DNA of 64,000 nt from Lutjanus erythropterus (taxonomy: Eukaryota; Chordata; Actinopteri; Lutjaniformes; Lutjanidae): NCBI GenBank assembly GCA_020091685.1, contig CM034608.1:8246522-8310521 (forward strand), written 5' to 3'. This document shows, piece by piece, positions 23,792 through 34,350 of the stretch (positions within the stretch are counted from its first letter, which is position 1; every line of letters begins with the position of its first letter). Both the position numbers and the translations under genes were made by a program. The notes below the pieces were generated by a model, which was not told the origin of the DNA, made no database searches, and saw nothing but the letters and a program-made list of their open reading frames with translations.

Positions 23792-26700
23792 CAGAGCCAG
23801 AGGGTGTAAGTAAAGGCACTTGTAAATCTGTAGCAGAAAAGACAGCATGAATTTGAGTCTGGTGCTGATCTCATGAAGGCTAAAACATTTTGATTTTGGT
23901 CTGTTTTATATGTAAGTACCCTTTATGATATTCCTGTCGTTTGTTACTTTGTCATTTTGTTTAAAACAACAACAACAACAACAAAAAAAAACAATTAAAC
24001 CATTAAAGTGAGAATATGTAACTTTTGGCAATTATAGGATAATAAGGAAATAATAAGGAAATTTTATCTTGTATAACAGTGGTTTCCCATCGGAAAAGGC
24101 TGTCTGATGGCAAGGTAATGTGGTGAAAGTATTCTAAATACAACGTACACTTAAACTTTTTTTTTTTAGCTTCCTACACCATTGCCCCTACTGCTTCTCT
24201 AAAAACTGAGGCTGTGTCGACTGCCATCTACTGAAGGTAATACACTGACTATGGATAAGTACCTCATACTACCCCACTTGAAAAAATCTGAACTATCCCT
24301 TTAATGGTGTCAAGTACATCTTAGCTCAACTGGATTAATTTCAATCTTTTTAATGCGTTTTAAGTGTACACTGTCAGCTGCAATATTTTGGATTATATAA
24401 AGATCACTTTAGCGTAAACCTGGCATCAAGTCACTGATCAGGGAAAAAAAAAAAGACGCATTTGTGGTAAGAAGCAGTGAGTCAGTGAGTTTTACCTCTG
24501 CAGCTCTGTCATTAGCATCTTTGGAGAGGTAATCCACAAGGCCACAGGTGGGTATGCTGGTGTTCTGAGTGATCCAGGTGTTGAGGTACACCACCCCGAG
24601 CACCTTCTTTATGTTCTCCCTCATCAGGTGGGTCTCCACAGCATTGATCCATGCCTGCACCTCCGCCATCTGCTCGTCCTGCTTGGTCTCCTTTTTTACT
24701 CCACCAGACTTGCCTTCCCCTTGTGCTCCATCATTTCCGTCCTTTTTGTTCTCTTCTTCCTCGTCCCTGACAAACACCTTGCTCTCCTCGTGCGAGGGTT
24801 TCCAGCGATGATCAGTAGGAGACGTCTGCAGCGACTGGTAAAGCATACGCACCAGAAAGAGCTTGAAACGCCACAAGTAGGGCGAGTCTGCTTCCTGGAT
24901 TTTTTGATCAAGCTCTTCCAGCAGTGACGCAGGAATGCACTTGTTTTTCAAAATCTGCCACCTGACAAGATCGAGCAGGTCGGCCATTTTGTACAAGTTC
25001 TGCGTGGGGGACTTGAGCAGCAGTGCTGCAGCCATTTCTGGCGTTTTCAGGGTCACAAAGTGAACCTGGTAGGTCCTGTTAGCTGGATGAAAGCCGTCAA
25101 CCATTCCTTGTGTGCTGGCAAGCGCAATATACGCTCCGTTGTGGCTCACTGCAATCCCGTGTATCCTCCGCCCTGTTATGTTTTCAGGTCGCAGCATGTC
25201 CTCTTGTTTGAAAATCAAAGTGTTCTCTGTAAATGTTGGCGTCAGTTTTTTTATCCACCCGTCTATGGAACACGTGTACACCGCAACGCCATGTTGGCTG
25301 ACCGCTAGCGAGACCACGGGGAGCGAGTGCAGCCCTGCTACGTGAGAGTTGTGTACATTTAGACCAGCCGGCGAAATCATGAGCAAACACCAAAAGACGT
25401 AGCAGCCGCGCGAGGCCACAATGAGGCTGCATCTGGATTTTTGGATCGGGTGGATCATCGGGACGCATTTAATGTTTTGAACTGCGATCTCGTCGCACTC
25501 CTTCCAGAGGATAACAGGGTGTCGGAGGGTGAAGTAGCCCTTCACTCCCGACAGGCTGACCGGCATGATCTTGACAGGTCCCACCTCACTGCCGACGATC
25601 AGTCCGCTCATCCGGCGATCTGCGCTTTCATACTCCCACCACGCCAAGTCGCTGGGTCTGGTCACACCTGATTCGACGATGTCATAAAACACGACATCTT
25701 CCCCGTTTATGAGGGGCAACACGAACTTCCACAAAACAAGGTCACCATTTTCCATTAAGACGGCAAGGAGGACCATCTCCACGTCTATGCACGTGTTGTC
25801 TGGCTGAACCTGTTTGATCATGTAAATGCTCGACCACTCCATTCTCAGAGGAGTCTGCATGAGGAAACGCCGCTGCAGCTCGTCAAAGTCCAGCAGGTTT
25901 GCCTGCGGTGGCTTGTTGTCTTTTTTGGCGTAGCCTCGCTCTTTTAGCCTCTCACTGTACTTTTTGCTGAGGTCGACTAGCATGTTCCACTCGAGACGCT
26001 TGTGGCTGTTATGAATAGTGAGTCTGTGGTCGAGTGTCAGGCAAGCGAGCAGACAGCGTCCACTTGAGTCACAACCTAACGGAGACCAACTGGCGTATTT
26101 TATCCCTTTGTGCACTCCTACCGTTGGGTTCATCACTGTGTCGGCCATGAACAGTTGCCTTATTTTGGGGTCCGAATGTGAAGAGAACTTCTCCGTCGCT
26201 TCAGCTAGCTCTGCTGCTGGTCCCACCTTAAAGGTTAAACAAATGAGAGCAGTAATTAAGGTTAAATGTTATGTTTAAGAAAGTGTCCAAGTCATTTCAA
26301 TCACTTTACAGCCAGACTATGTATGAAACAATATTTGCAATATCTCTGACTTCCACTTCTACTTTGGGTCAACTTTAGCTTGCACTTGCTGAGGCCATTT
26401 CTGCCCACCCAACCAGCTCCCTCCCTCTGGCCAATGACAATGATAAATGATCAAAAAATAATCTGGCATGCAAAATTCTTTTTTTTAACTTAATATTTTT
26501 CTAGTTGTGTCATACCAGGTCACATTACCCTTCAACTAAATGCAATGGAAATAAAAACAATTCCATTAAAAATGTATTTTATGTATGTATTTCTGAAGCT
26601 GCATGTTGCGGTTCGCTGCAGAGGCATTGGCTGGAGAGATGTAAAGCACACTGCAACTATGGCAGTGTCTACTGTTTTGTGGTTTTAAAGGGTTAAGACT

Positions 26701-29700
26701 AGGCCTTCTTGTTCCAGTGAAGGATCCTCTTAAAGCTACAGGACATGAAGACATTTTAGCCAACTGAGCACTTCCAAGATTGTGGCTACAGTCTGTGCTC
26801 CTGTGCACAAAGTGTGGTCCATAAAGACATGGTTTGATGAGTCTAGGGTGGAGAAACTAAGCTGGCCTGCAACACCTTTAGGAGGAATTATGGCGACTGC
26901 CAACAAGACATTCTTGTCCAACATCAGTGCCTGACTTCACAGCTCTTTTGGCTGAATGGGCGGAATACTCCCACAGACACAATCCAAAATCTTGTGGGAA
27001 GTCTTCCCAGAAGAGTGCTGGCCAACTCCATATTAATGCCTATTACGTTTCCAAGAAGCTCAGATAGGTGTGACAGTCAGGTGTCCACAGACATTTGGCC
27101 ATACACTGTATGGATGAGCGATGCAGCAGGATCATCAGAGAGACAGTGTGTGGCTTCTAAAAGTCAAGTTGCTTTGAGTGCCATCATCCACTGCTCCCTG
27201 GGTAGCCTTCCAATTTACAAGCACTTAATCATATGTATAAATGACAGCAGGAAACCAACACTGCCTGTCTGCCACTGCGCCTAGTGGATTATAAAATTCA
27301 GCTCCATCCAGTATTTTATCTGCCAAGTGGATTTTTGGAGTGGAGACGAACCTATAAACAATCATGTTTACACACCAGAGCAGCTGCACAGAGACAGATT
27401 TACCACAGCAAAATTGTTTTTCAGTTTCTCTTTTCATCAACATTTGTATTCCATCGCTTTAATTATCTTTCTTTCAGTTCAGTAAATAATGAAAATACAG
27501 AAACATCCACCAGTGCCAAACTAATAGCACACAAGTGAATATTAGCTTGGCTGTGTTTCCAAGGCTTGTTTACACAAGTAGACAAATAGCAGTAACACTA
27601 CTCCAATAGACTCACAGATGTCATTCTCTAATCATCACCTACTGTATTCTTTAGACACGCTTGTGTTACTTATTAGCTGTGGTGTTACCTTAAAATGCAT
27701 TGGCACTGTGGTTGCAAAATACATCATGTTGTGCAAAAGCCATTGCTTGATATACAGGGATGCATTGTATTATACACAGGTCAATCTATTGTCCCTCCCT
27801 GGCTAAAACAGTACACATCTGACAGTCCAAGGCAAGGAGCAAACAATACAGCCACAACACATCTGCATGTAGTTCATTAGTTGAAAAATTAAGGCCATTG
27901 CAAACAAAACAAAATTGATATAGAAATTTATTCTTAACCTCTGTAGACAAAGCAGCCCTTTTAACCAGTTCGTTTTTTAAAGTTTTATATCCTTTGAGTG
28001 TGGTGCAAATATGAAATGATGGTGCAAATCTTCAGATAAATCATTTTACCTAAACACAGTGCCAACCAATTAAAAAATTAAATGTTGTTTTTGTCCCCCA
28101 GGACTTTTAAATAAATAGTTAGAATAATGAGATTGATTTCTCCACAATAAGGCAACCACATGCTAGAGCTCTATGAAATACAGTATATAGCAGACAGTGT
28201 GATCACAGAAAAATGTCTGTTGTTTGAGTTTATGTTCTATCTTTTATTTCACCGCATTGCAAATATTACAGTATACTGTATTATACAATTATTACCAATT
28301 ACAACAACCCTCAAACGAATGGAAACATAAAGCTGTCCCTTGGCCATTTAATACAAATATTCTCTGTAGTCTTTTTCTTTTCCAGGTCAGCATGCCACAC
28401 TAAATTCCTATCAGCCTACATGATTAAGTTTCACCTGTAAGACTTGTGTTTTAATGCTTGTCATGTGAAAACCTCAGATTTTCACACAGTCAGAGAAAGT
28501 AGAGGTGTGTCTGCTTATAGTTCAGCAATAAAACCAGCACACCGCAGAGCTTCTCTCTCCAGGCAGCACTGCAGCCGCTATCTGGCGTCACCTGTGCAGC
28601 ACGCTCTCCACTCCTTCACACCACGAATTAAAGATTTATTTTGACCTAACCAGTAGAAATAACCTCTCTGGGTTTTTAACAAAACTGGCTATAATGTTAA
28701 AATTACAGTTTTCAGGGAGTCTGGTTAGCTTGGTGAGAGCAATAACAGCTGGTTAAACAAGAACTATTATGTTACTCTGAAAAAAGAAGAAAAAAAAGGT
28801 CTCCTACTGTAGCGATGTTGTCAGATACTTAGATTAACAATCTGAGCCTGTCAGTGGCAAAAACAAGCATACAAGCAAGAATCATCTTCCCTGTGAGCTC
28901 TGTGGTGCGCTGGGGCTGACAGCGCGTCACTTACGCTCCATTTCTATCACTCTTCTCCGCCTCTGTAACAGTTAGTTTTGTGGTTCCTGGCGATTTAGAG
29001 GCTCAGTTTGTAAAGTTTACTGCCTGCCATACTGTTACATTGTACAATGACGCAGATAAAAACACAAGAGCCGAAACTTGTTTACCAGCTGCTCATTTTA
29101 CCGTCTTTCATCAGTTTTAACCAGCAGCTTGTGCTGTCACGTGGATTTTTTTTTTTTTAATAACAGCGACAGCTACCGAAATGTTAACCCTGTGCATTTT
29201 TGTAAACTTCTGTCTGTTTTATCCTGTGATTATGATGCTCACTAAAAAAAAAAAAAAAACAACTGCTCAAATGGACAAATATGGACTCAGGATTCGAATG
29301 TTCAACTTTAGGGGGCAGCCCCTAGAAAGAGAGGTTTTTAATGCTTGACAGATATGAAACTTAATAAGAACTGTTTTTTTTTAAATAACACTAATACAGT
29401 AGAATTAAAAACTGTAGTTAACCAAATGTACACGGTATGATAACTGTCAATCTTCATAGCTCAGTATACTCTGAAACCTATATGTCACTGTGACCCTGGT
29501 TGCAAATCACACTCTTTATGAAAGTAAAGCGTTCTGGCAGGTTTTTGTCATTTGGAGAACACGTTGTGCTCTTCTGCATGACATGGAAGCAGGCAGGAAA
29601 TCTGCATGAAGGCAACACAGACTAACACTGAAGACACAAATGTGACACGAAAGAGCGGCGTAGGAGACTTTTTTTCACAGCAGACATTTTGACAGGAAAC

Positions 29701-31243
29701 ACTAGAGTAAACACAGGTGTTACCAATGATGCTAATTAAGATTCCATTCCATTCAAGTCAAACAGAGTCAGAGTGCTGCTAGTGTGCATGTCGACTCATT
29801 GGAAAGGCTCTGCTACACTAAACAGAATGGGACCTCAATTAATATCATTGGTAACACCTGTATACCAGCCAAGACAAAAGCAGGAGTTTGTGACATATTA
29901 GACATATTTAGACAGCAGGTCGGTCGATGGCCAACATAAAGCTGATAAAAATAAATTAAGGGCATGTACAATTCCATTATTCCATGCACATGCTTATCTT
30001 AGCCGATAACATGTTGTTTTAAATGGAATTTTAATTAATGAAATTAGAAAAATACAGTGGTTTATGCTGTATGTCATGTTTAATAATATGGCTTTCATTT
30101 GAGGGACAGCAAGTATATCAAAAGCACCAACATTCATTATTCTCTAAATGAGTACATAATATTTATTTAACACTAGCCAGTAATGTTTTTAGATTAGAAA
30201 TACATACTATGATATAATTTCTAGATTTTCTTATGTGAAAAAAATAGGCATATCAGACATAAATTATAATTCAAAGGTTTCTTTCAGAGAATTAGTAAGA
30301 TGTTCACATTTGAATAGCACTTAATTAACCATTAATTTAATAGCTGAAAAGAATCAATTAATTGACAAATGATTGCAGCTCTAGTTTTCACTGATAGATT
30401 GTCTCATACCTGTTTAAGGTGCAGTAACAACTAAATTGCAGTTTGGTGTCAACGTGACAGCTTATATCTGAATAAAACCAGTGGCTCTGTCAGCAACCAT
30501 TGATTTTACATCCCAGTAACATCCAGGTGGATTGAACTGTGGAAACAATTAATTCCACTTCATTAATTTCAATCTTGGATGACATCTTACCACCTGCAAG
30601 GCAGCTCAGTTTTTTTTGAAGGATTGTTAGAAAATGCTGAGACCAGTTCATGAACATGAGTAGATGATATGTGTTGAATTTAAAAACTGGTGCCACTCCC
30701 CCTGAGACTCACTCTGTCTATGCAAGCTGGAGAGGCAGCGAACTCCACGCCAACGACCCCAAACAACACATTATAACGTGAGAACAGAGGTTTGTGAATA
30801 CGGTTGAGTTCACGCTGCAGAGATTCACCTGCAGGTTGAGCTCTCCGTCTCTGTGTTTACAAGCTAAAGTTTAACCAGCAGCTGCACTAACTGGACTAAA
30901 CAGGCGAGCGTCGGTGGACATTATTTACCCGCAGTTTGTGCACTTCGGTCTGGACGGGGATGGAGGTCCTGTGCAGCGTCAGGTCCTGTTTGTTGCTGTG
31001 GACGTCGCACACCAGCTCCATCAGCGCCAGGGAGCTGGTGGTGCACACAGCCAGGCGGTGGTCCTGCGACCATGAGAGCGGCTGCAGCCCGCTCACCGGG
31101 GCCATGAGCGGGACGACCGGCTCCCGCTTGACCGGCACGTCCCCCGGACCAATGACGAGACCGTCCTCGGCCTCCGGCTCCGTCTTAATGACTACATTTA
31201 TGGGCAGTGAATTCTCCGTATCTGATGGACTGGCGGCCGCCAT
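13729..31243 (-). CDS. gtf3c4: General transcription factor 3C polypeptide 4 (TFIIIC90), whole spliced gene
   Basis: A subunit of TFIIIC, the nuclear factor that binds tRNA-type promoters and recruits TFIIIB for RNA polymerase III; the human protein is reported to have histone acetyltransferase activity. Five coding exons (31243-30929, 26226-24496, 23751-23621, 23167-23079, 13793-13729) join with consistent phases into 776 residues, against 822 in human. Residues about 50-95 (SGLQPLSWSQDHR) and 149-176 (YASWSPLGCDSSGRCLL) belong to the N-terminal beta-propeller region. The stretch NVHNSHVAGLHSLP is near-identical to the mammalian protein as I recall it. A charged linker spans about 591-624. 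The C-terminal zinc-binding region has Cys701, Cys704, Cys718, His722, Cys727, Cys734, Cys768 and Cys771. The start codon has a good context (AACATGG). No frameshift or internal stop is seen. The oddity is that the last exon lies in a palindrome and is also present on the other strand. Confidence 0.96.
14433..14462. repeat. (AT)n microsatellite at the palindrome centre
   Basis: An uninterrupted alternating AT run straddles the symmetry point between 14447 and 14448, with AGAT and ATCT borders. There is no unique spacer, so the palindrome would fold into a hairpin without a loop. Confidence 0.9.
15102..15166 (+). pseudogene. Orphan mirrored copy of gtf3c4 exon 5
   Basis: Sequence-identical to 13793-13729 but on the plus strand, with the same CGCAG acceptor, the same 20 residues and stop, and the same downstream AATAAA at 15329-15334. 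No other gtf3c4 exon is on this strand, so it cannot join the gene. It exists only because of the inverted duplication. Confidence 0.9.
15815..16555. promoter_or_regulatory. Mirrored copy of the GC-rich candidate regulatory block
   Basis: The reverse complement of 12340-13080, with one seen difference (15921 versus 12974). If the right arm is an artefact, this block is single-copy in the genome. Confidence 0.3.
19233..19261. repeat. (TA)n microsatellite at the palindrome edge
   Basis: An alternating TA run starts immediately after the lone N at 19232 and leads into TCTAGCTATAATTAAAGG, the first sequence with no mirrored partner. It resembles the run at the palindrome centre. Confidence 0.9.
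19262..20227. other. gtf3c4 intron 4, AT-rich
   Basis: Part of the last intron. It contains a poly(A) run at about 19880-19896 and AT-rich words around 19730-20045 that resemble decayed repeats. No exon seen. Confidence 0.45.
20228..20475 (-). mobile_element. Non-LTR element 3' end with (ATTC)n tail
   Basis: A (TTCA)n run at 20228-20280 is followed by a well-known teleost repeat sequence with words such as CCGCTTATCCTTGAAGGG, CACCCTGGACAAGTTGCCAG and GGACAATTTAGAGTCACC. The simple repeat is the tail, so the element reads on the minus strand. Assigned as a LINE or LINE-driven SINE 3' end; the exact family is not certain. Confidence 0.65.
20476..23078. other. gtf3c4 intron 4, remainder, with dispersed repeats
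   Basis: Contains a probable repeat at about 21757-22122 (TGTCAATCAATC to GATTTACATCCC, rich in ATCGAT and ATATCG words) and another at about 22560-22760 (TTTCTCTAATCCCTGAC to GGTTACCTGAG). Positions 20940-21190 are GC-richer and may be a third element. No splice-compatible exon seen. Confidence 0.4.
23079..23167 (-). CDS. gtf3c4: gtf3c4 coding exon 4
   Basis: Acceptor CTCCTCCAG, donor GTAAG. It encodes the end of Arg726 and then CVLSYQACQTLTFRRCLLLDTIARLPEPE, aligning closely with the mammalian zinc-binding region. Cys727, Cys734 and Cys742 lie here. It ends in phase 1. Confidence 0.95.
23621..23751 (-). CDS. gtf3c4: gtf3c4 coding exon 3
   Basis: Acceptor CTCCTCAG, donor GTACAG. It encodes 43 codons and 2 bases, starting VLIGHIKKKMNKQTF and containing CSLC, then CKNGH, the first zinc ligands of the TFIIIC90 C-terminal domain. 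Intron 3 is 453 bases. Confidence 0.95.
23761..23784. repeat. (CA)n microsatellite in intron 2
   Basis: About 12 CA units, beginning nine bases inside the intron from the exon 3 acceptor. On the transcribed strand it is a (TG)n run immediately upstream of the pyrimidine-rich acceptor tract. Confidence 0.9.
24060..24304. mobile_element. Truncated copy of MITE family B in intron 2
   Basis: The right end GAACTATCCCTTTAA and internal words GTGGTTTCCCATCGG, GGCTGTCTGATGGCAAGGTA and TAAGTACCTCAT match the longer element at 44969-45828. The left terminal repeat is missing or decayed. Confidence 0.6.
24496..26226 (-). CDS. gtf3c4: gtf3c4 coding exon 2
   Basis: A 1731-base exon of 577 codons, entered and left in phase 0 (acceptor TTTAAG, donor GTAAAA). 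It encodes most of the propeller region, the middle domain and the charged linker DEEEENKKDGNDG, then the conserved WITQNTSIPTCGLVDYL just before the zinc-binding part. It begins VGPAAELAEA; there is no start codon here, because it continues from exon 1. Intact throughout. Confidence 0.97.
26227..26501. other. gtf3c4 intron 1, 3' part
   Basis: AT-rich intron adjacent to the exon 2 acceptor. Nothing else recognised. Confidence 0.4.
26502..26640. repeat. Dispersed repeat shared with 40596-40720
   Basis: Shares a run of words (TTGTGTCATACCA, ACCCTTCAACTAAAT, GGAAATAAAAACAATT, TGTATTTCTGAAGC) with the sequence at 40596-40720, in the same orientation. No termini defined. Confidence 0.55.
26740..27115 (+). 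pseudogene. Tc1-like transposase remnant (3' half of element)
   Basis: The sequence follows the C-terminal half of fish Tc1/mariner-type elements: CCTGTGCACAAAGTGTGGTC, CATAAAGACATGGTTTGATG, ACATCAGTGCCTGACTTCAC, GCTCTTTTGGCTGAATGGGC, CCAGAAGAGTGCTGGCC, AACTCCATATTAATGCC and a terminal TTTGGCCATACACTGTAT that resembles the terminal repeat. The catalytic first half is absent and the frame is broken by stops, so it is an inactive fossil inside gtf3c4 intron 1. Confidence 0.75.
27116..29712. other. gtf3c4 intron 1, middle part
   Basis: Mostly AT-rich intronic DNA with short poly(A) and poly(T) runs near 29148 and 29245. Positions 28490-28640 are GC-richer. No splice-compatible exon or clear repeat boundary was seen. 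Confidence 0.4.
29713..29861. mobile_element. Short MITE with 37-base inverted ends
   Basis: Starts ACAGGTGTTACCAATGAT and ends ATCATTGGTAACACCTGT. The inverted match continues inward to GATTCCATTC against GAATGGGACC with a few mismatches. It is 149 bases long, with no coding capacity. Confidence 0.7.
29862..30928. other. gtf3c4 intron 1, 5' part
   Basis: AT-rich from 29862 to about 30690, then GC-richer up to the exon 1 donor (GTAAAT from 30928). Nothing else recognised. Confidence 0.4.
30929..31243 (-). CDS. gtf3c4: gtf3c4 coding exon 1
   Basis: 105 codons from ATG (AACATGGCGGC context) to a GTAAAT donor, phase 0. The second half (VSGLQPLSWSQDHR to DLTLHRTS) aligns with the mammalian N-terminal propeller region. 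The first 45 residues are less conserved and contain two matches to the SUMO consensus, IKTE at Lys20 and VKRE at Lys39. Confidence 0.95.
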
Positions 31244-31330
31244 GTTTTCTATGAGGAGGAAGTGACGTTAGAGAGCGCGGGAGCGGAGGAAGGAGGGACT
31301 TCCTCCGCGGAGTTAAATAGTGCACTGTCT
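31244..31330 (-). promoter_or_regulatory. gtf3c4: gtf3c4 promoter region
   Basis: A GC-rich segment directly upstream of the start codon. It contains GGAAGTGACGT (plus strand, 31258-31268), the composite ETS-CRE motif common in housekeeping promoters, and an ATGGCGGC YY1-like word overlapping the start codon. No TATA box. A divergent partner gene such as DDX31, head to head with GTF3C4 in human, was not found on the plus strand here. Confidence 0.6.
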
Positions 31331-31604
31331 ATTTATCAACAGCAATAAGGTTAATATTTCATATATATACTGCACATATTTATATTTATACATTTTCTAA
31401 AACGATCAGACAGTTGAATCAACACAATTGCAACAAAATTGTATTTTTTATAATAAAACTATTTTTTTTTCTGTTGCAGGACTGTTGTATGATAAGATTA
31501 ATTTATTTATCATTAGTCAACACAGGTTTCTCTAGAAAGATTCTCTTTTTGCTCTGCACCAAAAACAGTATTAAATTTAAATACACCAGGCTGGTTAAGT
31601 AAAT
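31331..31604. other. AT-rich noncoding stretch
   Basis: Nothing recognised. The short open frame at 31414-31602 has AT-driven composition. Confidence 0.4.
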
Positions 31605-31935
31605 GAAAATAAACAAACTGTTCTTCATGGTGGAGTGCTGAGGATGATTTGAGCAGTTTCACAGCCTGAGGGAAGAACGGCAGTACAGCAGCACATACCT
31701 CTGTATCTCCTGTCTGATGGCAGCAGGGTGAACAGGATGTGGCTGGGGTGTGTGTCGGCACTTCACTTTCCTGATACAACTGATGCTCAGTAGATGGGTA
31801 CCAATGATGTTCAGATGTGCAGAGTCATCCTGTCCTGGGCTGCTCACATCCTGTGCCAGTTTGTAATGTTTCCAGTCGGGATGCTTTCTACTGCTTCTCT
31901 GTAAGTTAACAAGAATTTGGCACAGGAATTTTGCC
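31605..31935. repeat. Dispersed teleost repeat, probably LINE-derived
   Basis: Words such as CAGCCTGAGGGAAGAA, CTCCTGTCTGATGGCAGCAG and GGGTGAACAGGATGTGGCTG belong to a repeat common in fish genomes. The overlapping minus-strand frames (88 and 103 residues) are not a recognised protein. Confidence 0.5.
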
Positions 31936-31941
31936 CTCTTC

Positions 31942-32160
31942 AAGGACCAGTGTGTAGGATTTTGTGGCATTTAGCAGTGAAATAGCAGATTGTAACCAGC
32001 TGCTACTGTAGAAAGATGGTAGATGCCATGGAGGAGGACCTGCCGTAAATAAAATAGTTTGTTCTAAGGTAACAAAAAGGCAACAGTTCTTATTTTCAGG
32101 TGATCATGCTAATCAAAACATGTTTATGAATATTATATTCCAGTCCAAAATCTTACATAC
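31942..32160. mobile_element. Internally deleted MITE (GGACCAGTGTGTAGGATTT family)
   Basis: The left end AAGGACCAGTGTGTAGGATT and the inner right words TAAGGTAACAAAAAGGC and ATTATATTCCAGTCC are hallmarks of an abundant fish MITE. The middle and the final right terminal repeat are reduced. Confidence 0.6.
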
Positions 32161-33484
32161 CCTTTATACATTTGTTACTGAGCCTTCTTTACCAGGGTGG
32201 AGATGTGTGATGTCTATGACAGGTTCTCTGCGATGTTGATTCACAGGAACCTAAAACAACTCACAGACAGGGGTGTGCATCTTCACCTCCTTTTGCTGAA
32301 ATTCAGCAATTAGCTCCTTGGATTTACAAAATTTGAGCAGTAGGTTGTTTTTCAACCTACTATGAATTCCCATCATCATTGAAATCTGTGAACTTCACAA
32401 TAGACTTCTTGCCTTGTCGGGGTTTGCAGTAATGGTGTATTAGACTATATTACTTTTGACAAGTTGTATCTAATAAACAGACAAGTGACTGTATTTTGCC
32501 AGTCTTACAACTGTATCTTTTGACATTGTAATTTATACTAAATGACATTTGCCTTGCCACTGTGATTCATAAATTAAAGAGCTAACTAAAGGGGACTTAA
32601 GATGAGTAGACTCACTGCTGCAAAGCAAGTATGAATTACTGGGGGGAAACAATGACCTGTCAGTTTCATACAGTACCTGATCAATACATTTTACACACGG
32701 AGCTTTCAGTCAAAGAGATCCACAGATCCATCTGAGTGAAGAGCCATGAGCTGAGACCATTAAGAACAAGAACATCGCTGCAGCTCTATTAGATGGCATC
32801 ATATACTTGTGACTCACAAACTGTAGTTGCAGCTAAAGACAGGAAAAAACATGCTAAAGGCTAGTGAATTATTTCCAATGACGTGCTATGACAATTATGT
32901 TTAATTGATCTAAATGGAATCAAATATAAAAAACTACACTGGCATTTATATATTCATATTACAACTATGAAATCCATCATTCACTCATTTGTGGAAATCA
33001 AAAAGGTTTGATTAGGAGTGCTTCCTGCACTCAAACCGAGTTTATTTGAGGTGCTCCTTGGATAGGGACGTGTACATAAAAATCACAAAAAGAAAAGAAA
33101 GAAAGAAAGAAAAAAAATCCCAGGCATTCTCTTTTAAAAGAGTGAAGTGCCTTGACTGTCATGGCGTCGTCATGTCCATGCCATGACAATAAAGGTATTT
33201 TAATTGTTTTAAAATAAAATGCTTTTGTGATATTGATTCATACATCTGTACCGTCAAACCTCCAGTGTGTGCATTATGCAATATTTGCTTACATCTTTTT
33301 GTTTATAGAATTATTAGACTATAATTTCTGTAACATTTTAGTATAACTGTTGGCTAATATATATAATATACAGGGCTTTTTTAAATGTAGAAGAGAAATT
33401 ATATTTTGACTTCAGCAAAGCCATGATGTCTCAGAACAAAACAGTCTTGGACAGTGTGTCAGGACTTGCACATCTTTGTTTTAA
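32161..33484. other. AT-rich noncoding stretch, nothing recognised
   Basis: No exon, RNA gene or clear element end seen. A GAAA-type simple repeat lies near 33090-33115. Confidence 0.4.
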
Positions 33485-33545
33485 TTAGATTAGATTAGAT
33501 GAAACTTTAATGATCTCCATGGGGAGATTTCGTAATCTATGTGAC
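33485..33545. repeat. (TTAGA)n-headed repeat tail
   Basis: A short TTAGATTAGATTAGATG run is followed by AAACTTTAATGATCTCC. This is the start of a repeat type also present at 63275-63600 (AAGATGAGATATTCC TTTATTAG). Probably a LINE-derived tail. Confidence 0.45.
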
Positions 33546-34010
33546 ACGTTCACTCAAAGAGGGTAAGCCTCTGTTGGAACAGCGCTGACACTCAACAATG
33601 ACACATCCACCACTCTGAGAGACAAAAAAGAATGAGCCCAATGGCTGACAGGGACGACATCAGTCACTTCATCTGTCCGAGTGCAGCCGCTCAACACAGA
33701 GAGAGATCATTAATTGTCATATTTCATCGTTAATTAATGAAAATATGAAATCTGTCCCGTCCGCAGCTGATGGCTCAGATATATATCAGCATGCTTTATG
33801 CGATGAGTCACTGGACGCTCCTGGACTGGTCAAAGGTCAAACTGCTGCGGTGGGATGCGGAACCAGAGATTCCCAGGCAGACAGTGATTTGTTACAGGCC
33901 TCACATGAAAAGCTCCTCTCGCAGTGGCTGCCTGACTCCCAGCAAGACGACAGCGGGATTTCAACAGGCAGAGTTATTTGTCACAAAACAAATTGTTACA
34001 AATCTGTGAG
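33546..34010. promoter_or_regulatory. Candidate conserved noncoding element
   Basis: A non-repetitive block with TTAATTAA at 33730-33737, a TTAATTG core near 33710 and an AGATATATATCA palindromic word near 33778. Two overlapping frames (91 and 79 residues) are unrecognised and unspliced. Function inferred. Confidence 0.35.
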
Positions 34011-34342
34011 ACAAATATAGAATAGCGCGCCCACCATGTTTTAATCTCTCATTTTTCTGTCTTTTGTTCCGATAATCGAAATGAATAAATGAACGGGGAC
34101 CATGGTATGTTTCATTCTTAATGAAGCGTGTAGTGAATGAATATTTCACACACCTGCTGTGTGTCTTTGGTGGGTTTTGACTGGGGACCCAATCCCAGCC
34201 TGGGATGTATGAATGTTGGATTAAACATTCATCAAATGCTGTCACAAAAACTTTATCCTCTCCTGTCAACCACACATAAAGGCAGAAACGGGCCAAAGTA
34301 GCCGAAGCATGAGTTGAACCTCAGCCTTTGGTTTACTTATTG

Positions 34343-34350
34343 TGTGGTAG
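34343..34350. repeat. Left target-site duplication TGTGGTAG
   Basis: An eight-base direct repeat, identical to 35248-35255, flanks the hAT-like element. Confidence 0.85.
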
